DNA of 20,190 nucleotides from Flavobacteriaceae bacterium (GTDB lineage Bacteria; Bacteroidota; Bacteroidia; Flavobacteriales; Flavobacteriaceae). Positions within the stretch are counted from its first letter, which is position 1. Every line of letters starts with the position of its first letter. Made by a program: the position numbers and the translations under genes. Shown here piece after piece: positions 7,693-14,551 of the stretch. The notes under the pieces were generated by a model that was given only the letters and a program-made list of their open reading frames with translations, was not told the DNA's origin and did not search any database. The stretch spans positions 1-20,190 of the forward strand of contig JALRDC010000087.1 of NCBI GenBank assembly GCA_023262245.1, written 5' to 3'.

Positions 7693-7752
7693 TTTGTTTG
7701 ATTTTTTATAAGTATTTAATACAATTTCATTAAAAAAACTAAACAAAACAAA

Positions 7753-9507
7753 TTATTTAGCTCGGTCTGCCTGTTGTTTGTCAAATAATTCTTTATAATA
7801 TCCCTCAGCTCCCATCAAATCTGTATGTGTGCCTTGTTGAACAATTTGACCATTTTCAAAAACAATAATTTTATCAGCATGTTTTAAAGAAGAAATCCGA
7901 TGACTAACGATTAATGTCGTTTTGTCTTTAGAGATCGTTTTTAAGTGTTTTAATATTTCTTCTTCTGTGTCGGTATCTACTGCTGAAAGGCAATCGTCAA
8001 GCAATAAAATTTTAGGATTTTTAATCAAAGCTCTTGCAATAGATACCCTTTGGATTTGTCCTCCAGATAAGGTTACCCCACGTTCTCCCAACAGCGTTTG
8101 GTAGCCTTCCTTAAAGCCCATAATATTGCTGTGAACCGCAGCTTTTTTACAGGCCTCTTTGATCTCATCTAAAGAGGCATTTAATGATCCGAAACGAATG
8201 TTGTCTTCGATACTTTCAGAAAAAAGAAAGGCATTTTGTGGGATGTAACCTATAGCCTCACGCAGTTGACTCAAAGTGTAGTTCTTAAGATCTTCACCAT
8301 CTAATAGGATTTCCCCCTTTGAAGGATCATAAAGTCTGGATATTAAATCTAATAAAGAAGATTTTCCCGACCCGATATTCCCAATTATTCCTAGGGTAGT
8401 TCCTGCTGGAATTTCTAAATCAACTTCCTTTAGAGCAGTTATTTTTGTTTCTGGATAGGTTAGCGAAACGTTTTTAAGGGTAAAACATCCCAGGATTTCT
8501 TTTGAGATTCCTTTTCCGTTCTCAATTTCTGGTTGTTCTTCTAAAAAAGCATTAATTCTTTTTTGGGAAGCTTCTGCTTGTTGAATAATTGAGGTAATCC
8601 AACCCACCACAGCTACTGGCCAAGTAAGCATGTTGACGTATATGATAAACTCTGCAAGGACTCCAATTTCAATTTCGTTATTGATGTATTGATTTCCACC
8701 AACATAGATTACGATCAGGTTACTACAGCCAATTAGTAAAATCATTAATGGAAAAAACCAAGCTTGAACTTTTACCAAAGACATGTTTTTTTGATAGCTT
8801 TCAGTAGCAAGATCATCAAAGCCTTGATTCATTTTTTCTTGAAGGTTGTAAGATTTAATTACCGCAATACCACTAAAGCTTTCCTGGGCAAAAGAAGACA
8901 TCTTTGAAAGTACCTCTTGAACCAGAGTACTTTTTTCATTTATAATACGGCTCAATTTATAGATCGTAACTGATAAAATTGGTAATGGAAGTACCGTATA
9001 GAGGGTAAGCATAGGAGCGATGCTAACCATATATGAAATCACGATTATAAAAAGTGAGACTGTGTTAATACTATACATTAAGGCTGGGCCAAAATACATA
9101 CGCACTTTCCCTACATCTTCACTTATACGGTTCATCAAATCTCCAGTGCGGTTGTTTTTATAGAATCGCTGAGTCAATCTTTGATAATGCCAAAAGATTT
9201 CATTTTTTAAATCAAATTCGATGTATCTAGAAACGTTAATAATGGTTTGTCGCATTAAAAAAGTAAAAAAGCCTGAGACCAAAGCAGTACCTATAATAAT
9301 TAGGATATTTATTAATAAAAAACGTTGAATAGACTCAAAGTCACGGTTTTCTGATTGAAGAAACTGCTCTACAGCCGTAAGGATATTTCCGATAAGCCGT
9401 GGAGTGAAAAGTGAAAAGATCCTAGCAATGACTGTGATCAAAAAACCTAGTAAAAGCTTGGTTCGATATTTATAAAGATATTTATTAAGGTATTGAAGTG
9501 CTTTCAT
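7753..9507 (-). CDS. ABC exporter half-transporter (membrane domain fused to ATPase)
   Basis: A type IV ABC exporter half (MsbA/MdlB-like), 584 residues from the ATG at 9507. The frame extends 11 codons further to 9540, but MKALQYLNKYLYKYRTKLLLG begins like the family. Six hydrophobic segments occupy about residues 15-315. The ATPase domain has Walker A GNIGSGKSS (376-384), Q-loop Gln424 in YIPQNAFLF, signature LSGGQ (480-484), Walker B ILLLDD (500-505), D-loop SAVD and H-loop His536 in VSHRIS. The residue after Walker B is Asp505 rather than the catalytic Glu, as in the degenerate subunit of heterodimeric exporters such as TM287/288. No partner gene lies in the window. The substrate cannot be deduced; lipid, drug or peptide are all possible. 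It is divergent from nusB and heads a minus-strand block with the PUR-domain gene. Confidence 0.9.
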   Translation of the reverse strand: MKALQYLNKYLYKYRTKLLLGFLITVIARIFSLFTPRLIGNILTAVEQFLQSENRDFESIQRFLLINILIIIGTALVSGFFTFLMRQTIINVSRYIEFDLKNEIFWHYQRLTQRFYKNNRTGDLMNRISEDVGKVRMYFGPALMYSINTVSLFIIVISYMVSIAPMLTLYTVLPLPILSVTIYKLSRIINEKSTLVQEVLSKMSSFAQESFSGIAVIKSYNLQEKMNQGFDDLATESYQKNMSLVKVQAWFFPLMILLIGCSNLIVIYVGGNQYINNEIEIGVLAEFIIYVNMLTWPVAVVGWITSIIQQAEASQKRINAFLEEQPEIENGKGISKEILGCFTLKNVSLTYPETKITALKEVDLEIPAGTTLGIIGNIGSGKSSLLDLISRLYDPSKGEILLDGEDLKNYTLSQLREAIGYIPQNAFLFSESIEDNIRFGSLNASLDEIKEACKKAAVHSNIMGFKEGYQTLLGERGVTLSGGQIQRVSIARALIKNPKILLLDDCLSAVDTDTEEEILKHLKTISKDKTTLIVSHRISSLKHADKIIVFENGQIVQQGTHTDLMGAEGYYKELFDKQQADRAK

Positions 9508-9601
9508 GAACCAACCAAAGGTAAGGAAATGAAGGAGCATAAATTCATTCCAAAATCAAAACTTTTTTGGAAGATAAGGATACATTTTAAGTTGAAAGAA
9601 T

Positions 9602-9609
9602 TATTTTCG
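9602..9609 (+). promoter_or_regulatory. Candidate -7 box (TATTTTCG) for nusB
   Basis: TATTTTCG differs from TAnnTTTG at one position and lies 20 bases before the nusB ATG at 9630, the spacing seen at other starts in this window. No -33 TTG lies at the expected distance. Confidence 0.35.
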
Positions 9610-9629
9610 TTGCACAAAAGTTCTCTTAC

Positions 9630-10574
9630 ATGCTCACACGACGACACATTCGTATTAAAGTAATGCAGTCTGTTTATTCTTTTTCTACAGCAAAAGAAGA
9701 AAAACTCGAAGATGAAGTTTTATTTTTTAAAAAAAGTGTCGCACAAACTTTTGACCTATACCTTTTGCTTCTAGCTTTATTTAACGCCCTTAAACACCAT
9801 GTATCAGACCAATTAATTGCCTACGAAAAGCATCAAATAAAAAGCGACAAAAAATATCTTTGTTTGAAACGTTTGGCGCAAAATAGCATATTGCAATTTA
9901 TTTACGATCACGAGACCCTAAAAAAACATTTAAAAAATAAAAAATTTATTAGATGGGATTTAGAGTTCAAGTTTTTAAGTGACTTAATAGACGAAATGAT
10001 CCAAACAGAATCGTTTCAAACTTATTTAGAAATAGAAAACCCAACAGAAATTGAGGATTTACAATGGCTTTATAAATGCTTTAAAGAATCGATTGCACCC
10101 TCGTCATATCTCTTTGATTATTTAGAGGATAATCAATTAACTTGGATCGATGACTTGCCTGTGGTCAATACTTTTATGTTAAAAATGTTGAAACAAATTG
10201 ACATTAAAGACTCGAACAGTCTTCAATTCCCAAAACCGATAGAAAATCAAGAAGATTTAACCTTTGGAGTTACGCTTTTGGAAAGAACTATTCAAGAGGA
10301 TGCAAAACTTCAAAAAGAATTGGAGGGTAAAACGCCCAATTGGGAGGCAGAACGGATCGCTAAATTGGACGGAGTGCTCTTAAAAATAGCCATTGTAGAA
10401 TTATTGTACTTTCCCCAAATTCCTACAAAAGTTACTCTGAATGAATATCTTGAAATTGCCAAAGATTATTCAACGCCAAACAGCAATAATTTTGTGAATG
10501 GCGTTTTGGATAAATTAGTACGTGAATTCACCTTAGAAAAGCGAATGATCAAAACAGGTAGGGGCTTGCTGTAA
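9630..10574 (+). CDS. nusB: Transcription antitermination factor NusB, long Bacteroidota form
   Basis: NusB binds boxA RNA with S10 (NusE) and supports antitermination at rRNA operons. The conserved NusB core is at the C-terminus: NWEAERIAKLDGVLLKIAIVELLYF (237-261), then IPTKVTLNEYLEIAKDYSTP (264-283) and NNFVNGVLDKLVRE (286-299), equivalent to the E. coli RNILRLALYELL...INEAVELAK...FVNGVLDK segments. The N-terminal RR.IRIKVMQSVY motif (4-16) also matches the start of NusB. About 190 residues of charged, mostly helical sequence separate these parts, so the protein is 314 residues against about 140 in E. coli. Bacteroidota NusB proteins are commonly this long. It begins a plus-strand group and is divergent from the ABC exporter gene. 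Confidence 0.9.
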   Translation: MLTRRHIRIKVMQSVYSFSTAKEEKLEDEVLFFKKSVAQTFDLYLLLLALFNALKHHVSDQLIAYEKHQIKSDKKYLCLKRLAQNSILQFIYDHETLKKHLKNKKFIRWDLEFKFLSDLIDEMIQTESFQTYLEIENPTEIEDLQWLYKCFKESIAPSSYLFDYLEDNQLTWIDDLPVVNTFMLKMLKQIDIKDSNSLQFPKPIENQEDLTFGVTLLERTIQEDAKLQKELEGKTPNWEAERIAKLDGVLLKIAIVELLYFPQIPTKVTLNEYLEIAKDYSTPNSNNFVNGVLDKLVREFTLEKRMIKTGRGLL

Positions 10575-10588
10575 TCATATAATTTTTT

Positions 10589-10596
10589 TATTTTTG
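10589..10596 (+). promoter_or_regulatory. Candidate -7 box (TATTTTTG) for the DUF1573 lipoprotein gene
   Basis: TATTTTTG matches TAnnTTTG exactly and is 22 bases upstream of the ATG at 10619. The leader is purine-rich (AAAAAGAAAAA) directly before the start codon. This suggests the DUF1573-yajC pair can be transcribed independently of nusB. Confidence 0.45.
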
Positions 10597-10618
10597 ACCC
10601 TATATTTAAAAAGAAAAA

Positions 10619-11116
10619 ATGAAAAATTTAATTATTCTTTGTCTCGCTACCTCGCTCACCTTTTTTACTGCTTGTCAAGATAGCGCAGCAAAAAAAATCA
10701 ACAATTCGAGCAATGGTGCTTCAACTCAGTCTGCTCCAGCAGCTGCTGGTCCGGTAATGACTTTCGACAAGATTACTCATGATTTCGGAACCATAAACGA
10801 AGGAGATCGGGTAACTACCCAATTTTCATTCACTAATACAGGGAGTGCTGATCTTATCATTGTAGATGCTCGTGGTAGTTGTGGATGTACAGTGCCAGAC
10901 TATCCAAAGAACACACCTATAGCTCCTGGGCAGTCGCAAACAATTACAGTAAGTTTTGACTCTAGCAACAAACCTGGACTTCAGCAAAAATCAGTTACTC
11001 TATCAGCAAATACTGCTGCTGGAAGAGAAATGCTAAGAATAAAAGCTAATGTAACTCCTGACCCTGTAAAGCAACAGCAACGGGAAGCACAAGCTAGAGC
11101 ACGTCAACAAAACTAA
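10619..11116 (+). CDS. DUF1573 lipoprotein
   Basis: A 165-residue exported protein. The N-terminus MKNLIILCLATSLTFFTAC is a lipoprotein signal with Cys19 as the lipidation site (lipobox FTAC). A low-complexity Ser/Asn/Ala tether (about 20-45) is followed by a DUF1573 domain (about 47-147), an immunoglobulin-like ASH-type beta-sandwich. Conserved features are FDKITHDFGTINEGD (49-63), FTNTGSADLII (71-81) and RGSCGCTVPDYP (85-96, Cys88 and Cys90). It ends in a charged Gln/Arg tail (KQQQREAQARARQQN). The molecular function of DUF1573 proteins is not established; an envelope role is inferred from the signal. yajC begins 10 bases after its stop, so the two are very likely co-transcribed. Confidence 0.88.
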   Translation: MKNLIILCLATSLTFFTACQDSAAKKINNSSNGASTQSAPAAAGPVMTFDKITHDFGTINEGDRVTTQFSFTNTGSADLIIVDARGSCGCTVPDYPKNTPIAPGQSQTITVSFDSSNKPGLQQKSVTLSANTAAGREMLRIKANVTPDPVKQQQREAQARARQQN

Positions 11117-11126
11117 AAATTAAATA

Positions 11127-11423
11127 ATGTCAGAAGGCCTTTCGGGACAACTTCCCTTTTTACTCTTAATGCTCGTGGTATTTTTCTTTTTTATCATTTT
11201 GCCACAACAGCGAAGACAAAAAAAGGAAAAGAATTTTATGAACACCCTAAAAAAGGGAGACCGAATCATCACTAAAAGCGGAGTTCATGCAAAAGTTATG
11301 GAGTTGAACGACAAGGATAATACTTGTATCATAGAAACGATGGCAGGAAAACTCAAAATTGAACGCACCGCTATATCTCTAGATATGAGTTCTAAGCTAA
11401 ATGCACCTCCTGCAAAGAAATAG
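11127..11423 (+). CDS. yajC: Preprotein translocase accessory subunit YajC
   Basis: YajC is a small single-span inner-membrane protein associated with SecDF and the SecYEG translocon. This 98-residue protein has one hydrophobic helix (about 9-26, PFLLLMLVVFFFFIILP) followed by the characteristic PQQRRQKKEKNF motif. A small beta domain follows, with LKKGDRIITKSGVHAKVMEL (41-60) and later GKLKIERTAIS, all typical of the family. It lies 10 bases downstream of the DUF1573 gene and is followed by a strong intrinsic terminator, so it is probably the last gene of its transcript. Confidence 0.95.
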   Translation: MSEGLSGQLPFLLLMLVVFFFFIILPQQRRQKKEKNFMNTLKKGDRIITKSGVHAKVMELNDKDNTCIIETMAGKLKIERTAISLDMSSKLNAPPAKK

Positions 11424-11433
11424 TTTTTAATAT

Positions 11434-11460
11434 AATCCCGCTGTTAGCGGGATTTTTTTT
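11434..11460 (+). terminator. Intrinsic terminator after yajC, immediately before pyrD
   Basis: An 8-bp perfect stem, AATCCCGC (11434-11441) and GCGGGATT (11447-11454), encloses the loop TGTTA. It runs into a tract of eight T residues (11453-11460). It starts 10 bases after the yajC stop, and its T tract ends 6 bases before the pyrD ATG. Confidence 0.85.
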
Positions 11461-11466
11461 AGCCTT

Positions 11467-12492
11467 ATGTACCAACTACTGATAAAACCGTTTCTCTTTT
11501 TGTTCGATCCTGAGTGGGTTCATCATACCGTATTTAAATCCATTAAAATCGTTCATAAAATTCCAGGGGTGGGATATTTCTTACGAACCATTTACGGCAT
11601 TAAAGACAAAAGTCTTAAACAAGAACTCTTTGGATTAACATTCCCCAACCCTGTTGGGCTTGCTGCTGGATTTGATAAAGACGCAAAGCTCTTTCAAGAG
11701 TTGTCAAATTTTGGCTTTGGCTTTATAGAAATTGGGACGCTAACTCCAAAAGGGCAAGATGGTAATCCTAAAAAAAGAATGTTTCGCCTGCCAGAGGATG
11801 AGGGTTTAATCAATAGAATGGGCTTTAATAATGAAGGAGTTGAAGCCGCTGTGAAACGACTTAGAAAGAATAAGGGCGTGCTGATAGGTGGAAATATCGG
11901 CAAAAATAAGAGTACTCCAAATGAAGAGGCTGTAAATGATTATATCTATTGTTTTGAGGCCCTTTTTGATCATGTTGATTATTTTGTTGTCAATGTTAGT
12001 TCTCCAAATACACCAAATCTAAGAGCACTTCAAGACAAAGAGCCTTTAACTCATCTATTGGCTACTTTAAAAGATTTAAACAACAAAAAGGATACGCCTA
12101 AACCTATTTTGTTAAAAATCGCACCAGATCTGACAGAAGAACAACTTTTAGATATTATAGAAATTGTCACTTCAGTAAAAATAGATGGTGTCATTGCGAC
12201 TAATACAACCTTAAGTAGAGAAGGGCTTCATTCGCCTAATAAAGAGCAAATGGGTGGACTGAGTGGAAAACCCTTAAAAGATAAAAGTACTGCTGTAATT
12301 CGTTTTTTAGTAGAAAAAAGTAATGCTGCCTTCCCGATTATTGGAGTAGGAGGGATTCACAAACCTGAAGATGCTATTGAAAAATTAGAAGCGGGAGCTT
12401 CTCTTATTCAACTTTATACTGGGTTTGTTTATGAAGGTCCCGGGGTGGTGAAACGAATCAATAAAGCTATTGCTAAACTACCTTTAGCTTAA
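11467..12492 (+). CDS. pyrD: Dihydroorotate dehydrogenase, class 2 (quinone-dependent)
   Basis: PyrD oxidises dihydroorotate to orotate, the fourth step of pyrimidine synthesis, passing electrons to membrane quinones. The 341-residue length and the N-terminal helical extension (MYQLLIKPFLFLFDPEWVHH, 1-20) that docks on the membrane mark it as class 2. Visible motifs: GLAAGFDKDAKL (64-75) and NRMGFNNEG (116-124) at the FMN/substrate site; VNVSSPNTPNLR (175-186), with the class-2 catalytic serine at 178/179; KIAPDL (217-222); TNTT (245-248); GGLSGKPL (263-270); VGGI (294-297); and the phosphate-binding AGASLIQLYTGF (309-320). It appears complete and active. The start is fixed by family similarity, yet the ATG lies only 6 bases after the yajC terminator, so its transcription start is unclear. 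It converges on the M42 peptidase gene with 28 bases between the stops. Confidence 0.95.
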   Translation: MYQLLIKPFLFLFDPEWVHHTVFKSIKIVHKIPGVGYFLRTIYGIKDKSLKQELFGLTFPNPVGLAAGFDKDAKLFQELSNFGFGFIEIGTLTPKGQDGNPKKRMFRLPEDEGLINRMGFNNEGVEAAVKRLRKNKGVLIGGNIGKNKSTPNEEAVNDYIYCFEALFDHVDYFVVNVSSPNTPNLRALQDKEPLTHLLATLKDLNNKKDTPKPILLKIAPDLTEEQLLDIIEIVTSVKIDGVIATNTTLSREGLHSPNKEQMGGLSGKPLKDKSTAVIRFLVEKSNAAFPIIGVGGIHKPEDAIEKLEAGASLIQLYTGFVYEGPGVVKRINKAIAKLPLA

Positions 12493-12520
12493 TTCAAAAT
12501 TTCTTTACAATAAATGCAGG

Positions 12521-13603
12521 CTAACTTTTAAAATAACTAAAAGACTCTCCGTCTTTTATGGTCAATAAAGTTTGATACATAAGTTTAATAACATTTTCAA
12601 CATCATCGCGATGAACCATTTCTACCGTTGTGTGCATATAGCGTAGGGGTAAGGAAATTAAAGCGGATGCAACCCCACCATTACTGTAAGCAAAAGCGTC
12701 AGTATCCGTTCCAGTATAGCGAGAGGATGCAAGACGTTGAAAGGGTATTTTTTGTTTTTCTGCTGTTTCAATAATTCGCTCTCTAAGGTTGTTTTGGACC
12801 GCAGGAGCATAAGAAATTACAGGACCTTTTCCCATATGAATCAATCCCTGTTCTTTTTTATTAATCATGGGAGTGGTCGTATCATGACATACGTCTGTTA
12901 CTATTGCAAGGTCGGGTTTTAAAGTTTCAGTAATCATTTCGGCTCCTCTAAGCCCTACTTCTTCTTGGACAGAATTAGTAATGTATAGACCAAAAGGGAG
13001 TTCTATTTTATTCTCTTTTAATAAACGAGCAACTTGAGCAATCATAAAACCTCCAGCTCGGTTATCAATTGCCCTACAGACAAATTTATCTTTATTTAAT
13101 ATTTTAAATTCATCTGGGTAGGTGATGACACACCCAACATGGACTCCTAGCTTTTCTACCCCTTTTTTGTCTTTGGCTCCAACATCAATAAAAATATTAT
13201 CGAGCTTGGGAGTTTCTTCTTTACCAGCTTTCCGGGTATGAATTGCAGGCCAACCAAATACGCCTTTAACGATTCCTTTTTTAGTGTGAATATTTACCCA
13301 TTTAGAAGGAGCAATTTGATGATCACTACCCCCATTTCGGATTACATAGATTAGACCGTCATCAGAGATGTAATTTACATACCAAGAAATTTCATCAGAA
13401 TGCCCCTCGATAACCACTTTATATTTGGCCTGAGGATTAATTACTCCCACTGCCGTTCCGTAGATGTCAGTAATAAACTCATCCACATAAGGTTTGAGGT
13501 ACTCCATCCAAATTTTTTGTCCGCTACTCTCATATCCCGTAGGCGCGGCATTGTTTAAATAATTTTCTAAAAATGTAATTGCTTTTTTGTCGAGTATACT
13601 CAT
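12521..13603 (-). CDS. M42-family metallo-aminopeptidase
   Basis: A cytoplasmic dinuclear-metal aminopeptidase of family M42 (TET/PepA/FrvX-like), 360 residues, without a signal peptide. The metal-binding and catalytic residues of the clan are all visible: His68 in IEGHSDEI, Asp180 in CRAIDNRAGG, the Glu214-Glu215 pair in VQEEVGLRGA, Asp237 in IVTDVCHD and His324 in LRYMHTTVE. The segment between about 70 and 165 is the inserted dimerisation/oligomerisation domain. M42 enzymes usually form dodecameric tetrahedral particles that trim peptides released by proteasome-like proteases; that assembly is inferred from the family. The start ATG at 13603 is preceded, 26 bases away, by a consensus -7 box. 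It is divergent from the DUF4294 gene. Confidence 0.93.
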   Translation of the reverse strand: MSILDKKAITFLENYLNNAAPTGYESSGQKIWMEYLKPYVDEFITDIYGTAVGVINPQAKYKVVIEGHSDEISWYVNYISDDGLIYVIRNGGSDHQIAPSKWVNIHTKKGIVKGVFGWPAIHTRKAGKEETPKLDNIFIDVGAKDKKGVEKLGVHVGCVITYPDEFKILNKDKFVCRAIDNRAGGFMIAQVARLLKENKIELPFGLYITNSVQEEVGLRGAEMITETLKPDLAIVTDVCHDTTTPMINKKEQGLIHMGKGPVISYAPAVQNNLRERIIETAEKQKIPFQRLASSRYTGTDTDAFAYSNGGVASALISLPLRYMHTTVEMVHRDDVENVIKLMYQTLLTIKDGESFSYFKS

Positions 13604-13629
13604 AAAATAAGGTTGAATTTAAGAATTTT

Positions 13630-13637
13630 CAAAAGTA
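13630..13637 (-). promoter_or_regulatory. Candidate promoter -7 box (TACTTTTG) for the M42 gene
   Basis: The minus strand reads TACTTTTG (13637 to 13630), an exact TAnnTTTG match 26 bases upstream of the ATG. A GTTG on the minus strand around 13664-13661 is a possible -33 element at 23 bases spacing. It is paired with an identical box pointing the other way at 13678-13685. Confidence 0.5.
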
Positions 13638-13677
13638 AGAATATTCCCTTATAAAATAGTCAACGGCAAAATATTTG

Positions 13678-13685
13678 TACTTTTG
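13678..13685 (+). promoter_or_regulatory. Candidate promoter -7 box (TACTTTTG) for the DUF4294 gene
   Basis: TACTTTTG followed by CAC is an exact TAnnTTTG match. It overlaps a perfect 7-bp inverted repeat (13681-13696). The distance to the ATG at 13771 is 85 bases, implying a leader of roughly 80 bases, longer than for other genes in this window. Confidence 0.5.
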
Positions 13686-13696
13686 CACTTGCAAAA
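13681..13696. repeat. Perfect inverted repeat overlapping the DUF4294 -7 box
   Basis: TTTTGCA (13681-13687), the two bases CT, then TGCAAAA (13690-13696) form a perfect 16-base dyad. A third half-site, GCAAAA, lies at 13666-13671. The dyad overlaps the last five bases of the -7 box and the expected transcription start, where a repressor would bind. Function is inferred only. Confidence 0.4.
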
Positions 13697-13770
13697 AAAA
13701 TTGATTCCATAAATTTAAGAATAGCTAAAATCATCCCTAATAAGCAACTTTTAATATTTACTTCCAAAAT

Positions 13771-14457
13771 ATGACACACAGAGTTCTTTTAACCCTCCTT
13801 TTGATGTTTTCAGCTTTTGGATATACCCAAATTGAGCCACCAGAAGATTTTGAGGGGGAACGCTTGTATCAATTTGAGACTGATTCTTTACCTCAGGCAG
13901 GGATTCGTTTGCAGGAGGTGGTTCTTTTTCAGCCCCTGAAATTTAGAAGCATGAAGGAATTACGTGAATATGTGATTTTACGGAATCGTACATTAAGGGT
14001 GTATCCCTATGCCAAATTAGCCTCAGACCGTTTAGATACTTTGAGTATACGACTTGAGAGTATTAAAAGTAAACGCAAAAAGAAAGCGTATATCAAGCGT
14101 ATTGAAAAGTTTATCTATGATGAGTTTGAAGAAGAGCTAAAAAAACTCTCTCGTTCTCAGGGAAGAATTTTGATCAAATTAGTCCACCGACAAACTGGAG
14201 AAACTACCCACACCCTTGTTAAAGAATTACGCAATGGTTGGAGAGCTTTTTTTTATCAAACCACAGCCTCCTTATTTAAGCTATCCTTAAAGGATACCTA
14301 TGATCCCGAAAATAATTACGAGGATTTTCTTATTGAAGATATTTTACAAAGGGCTTATGGTGATGGATTAATTGATTTAGATCCGACAGCACTTACCTAT
14401 AATTTGGATTCCCTTTACACACTGTGGAAAGCACCTAAAAATCCATTGGTAAAATAA
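13771..14457 (+). CDS. DUF4294 exported protein
   Basis: A 228-residue protein with a Sec signal peptide (MTHRVLLTLLLMFSAFGYTQ) and a DUF4294 domain, a family restricted mainly to Bacteroidota and without known function. After an acidic segment (about 22-42), the domain begins near RLQEVVLFQPLKFRSMKELREY (46-67). It continues through LRNRTLRVYPYAKLASDRLD (about 70-89), a highly charged helix with a RKKKAYIKRIEKF stretch, SQGRILIKLVHRQTG (about 128-142) and LRNGWRAFFYQTTASLFKLSLK. The absence of a lipobox or long hydrophobic segment suggests a soluble periplasmic location. It is divergent from the M42 aminopeptidase; the two share the intergenic region containing paired -7 boxes. It converges on the large lipoprotein gene. 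Confidence 0.85.
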   Translation: MTHRVLLTLLLMFSAFGYTQIEPPEDFEGERLYQFETDSLPQAGIRLQEVVLFQPLKFRSMKELREYVILRNRTLRVYPYAKLASDRLDTLSIRLESIKSKRKKKAYIKRIEKFIYDEFEEELKKLSRSQGRILIKLVHRQTGETTHTLVKELRNGWRAFFYQTTASLFKLSLKDTYDPENNYEDFLIEDILQRAYGDGLIDLDPTALTYNLDSLYTLWKAPKNPLVK

Positions 14458-14488
14458 CTTTTTATTGAAGGATTCTATTAACGACATC

Positions 14489-14525
14489 CCTAAAGAAATA
14501 TAGCGGACTTTTATTTCTTTTTAGG
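14489..14525. terminator. Possible weak bidirectional terminator between convergent genes
   Basis: CCTAAAGAAATA (14489-14500) can pair with TATTTCTTTTTAGG (14512-14525), with two bulged T residues and an 11-base loop. The stem is AT-rich, so stability is doubtful. The position between the DUF4294 stop (14457) and the convergent lipoprotein stop (14552) fits a shared terminator. Confidence 0.3.
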
Positions 14526-14551
14526 AGTTGATTTTTGTGTAAGTTGCCCCA

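Noticed and set aside
7693..7746. Eighteen-residue N-terminal extension of the DUF3276 gene
   Set aside because: It is A/T-rich leader sequence that almost touches the upstream ABC gene, and the domain begins right after MSENFEDNQEE.
9508..9540. Eleven-residue N-terminal extension of the ABC exporter
   Set aside because: MKALQYLNKY at 9507 matches how such exporters begin. The extension is possible but less likely.
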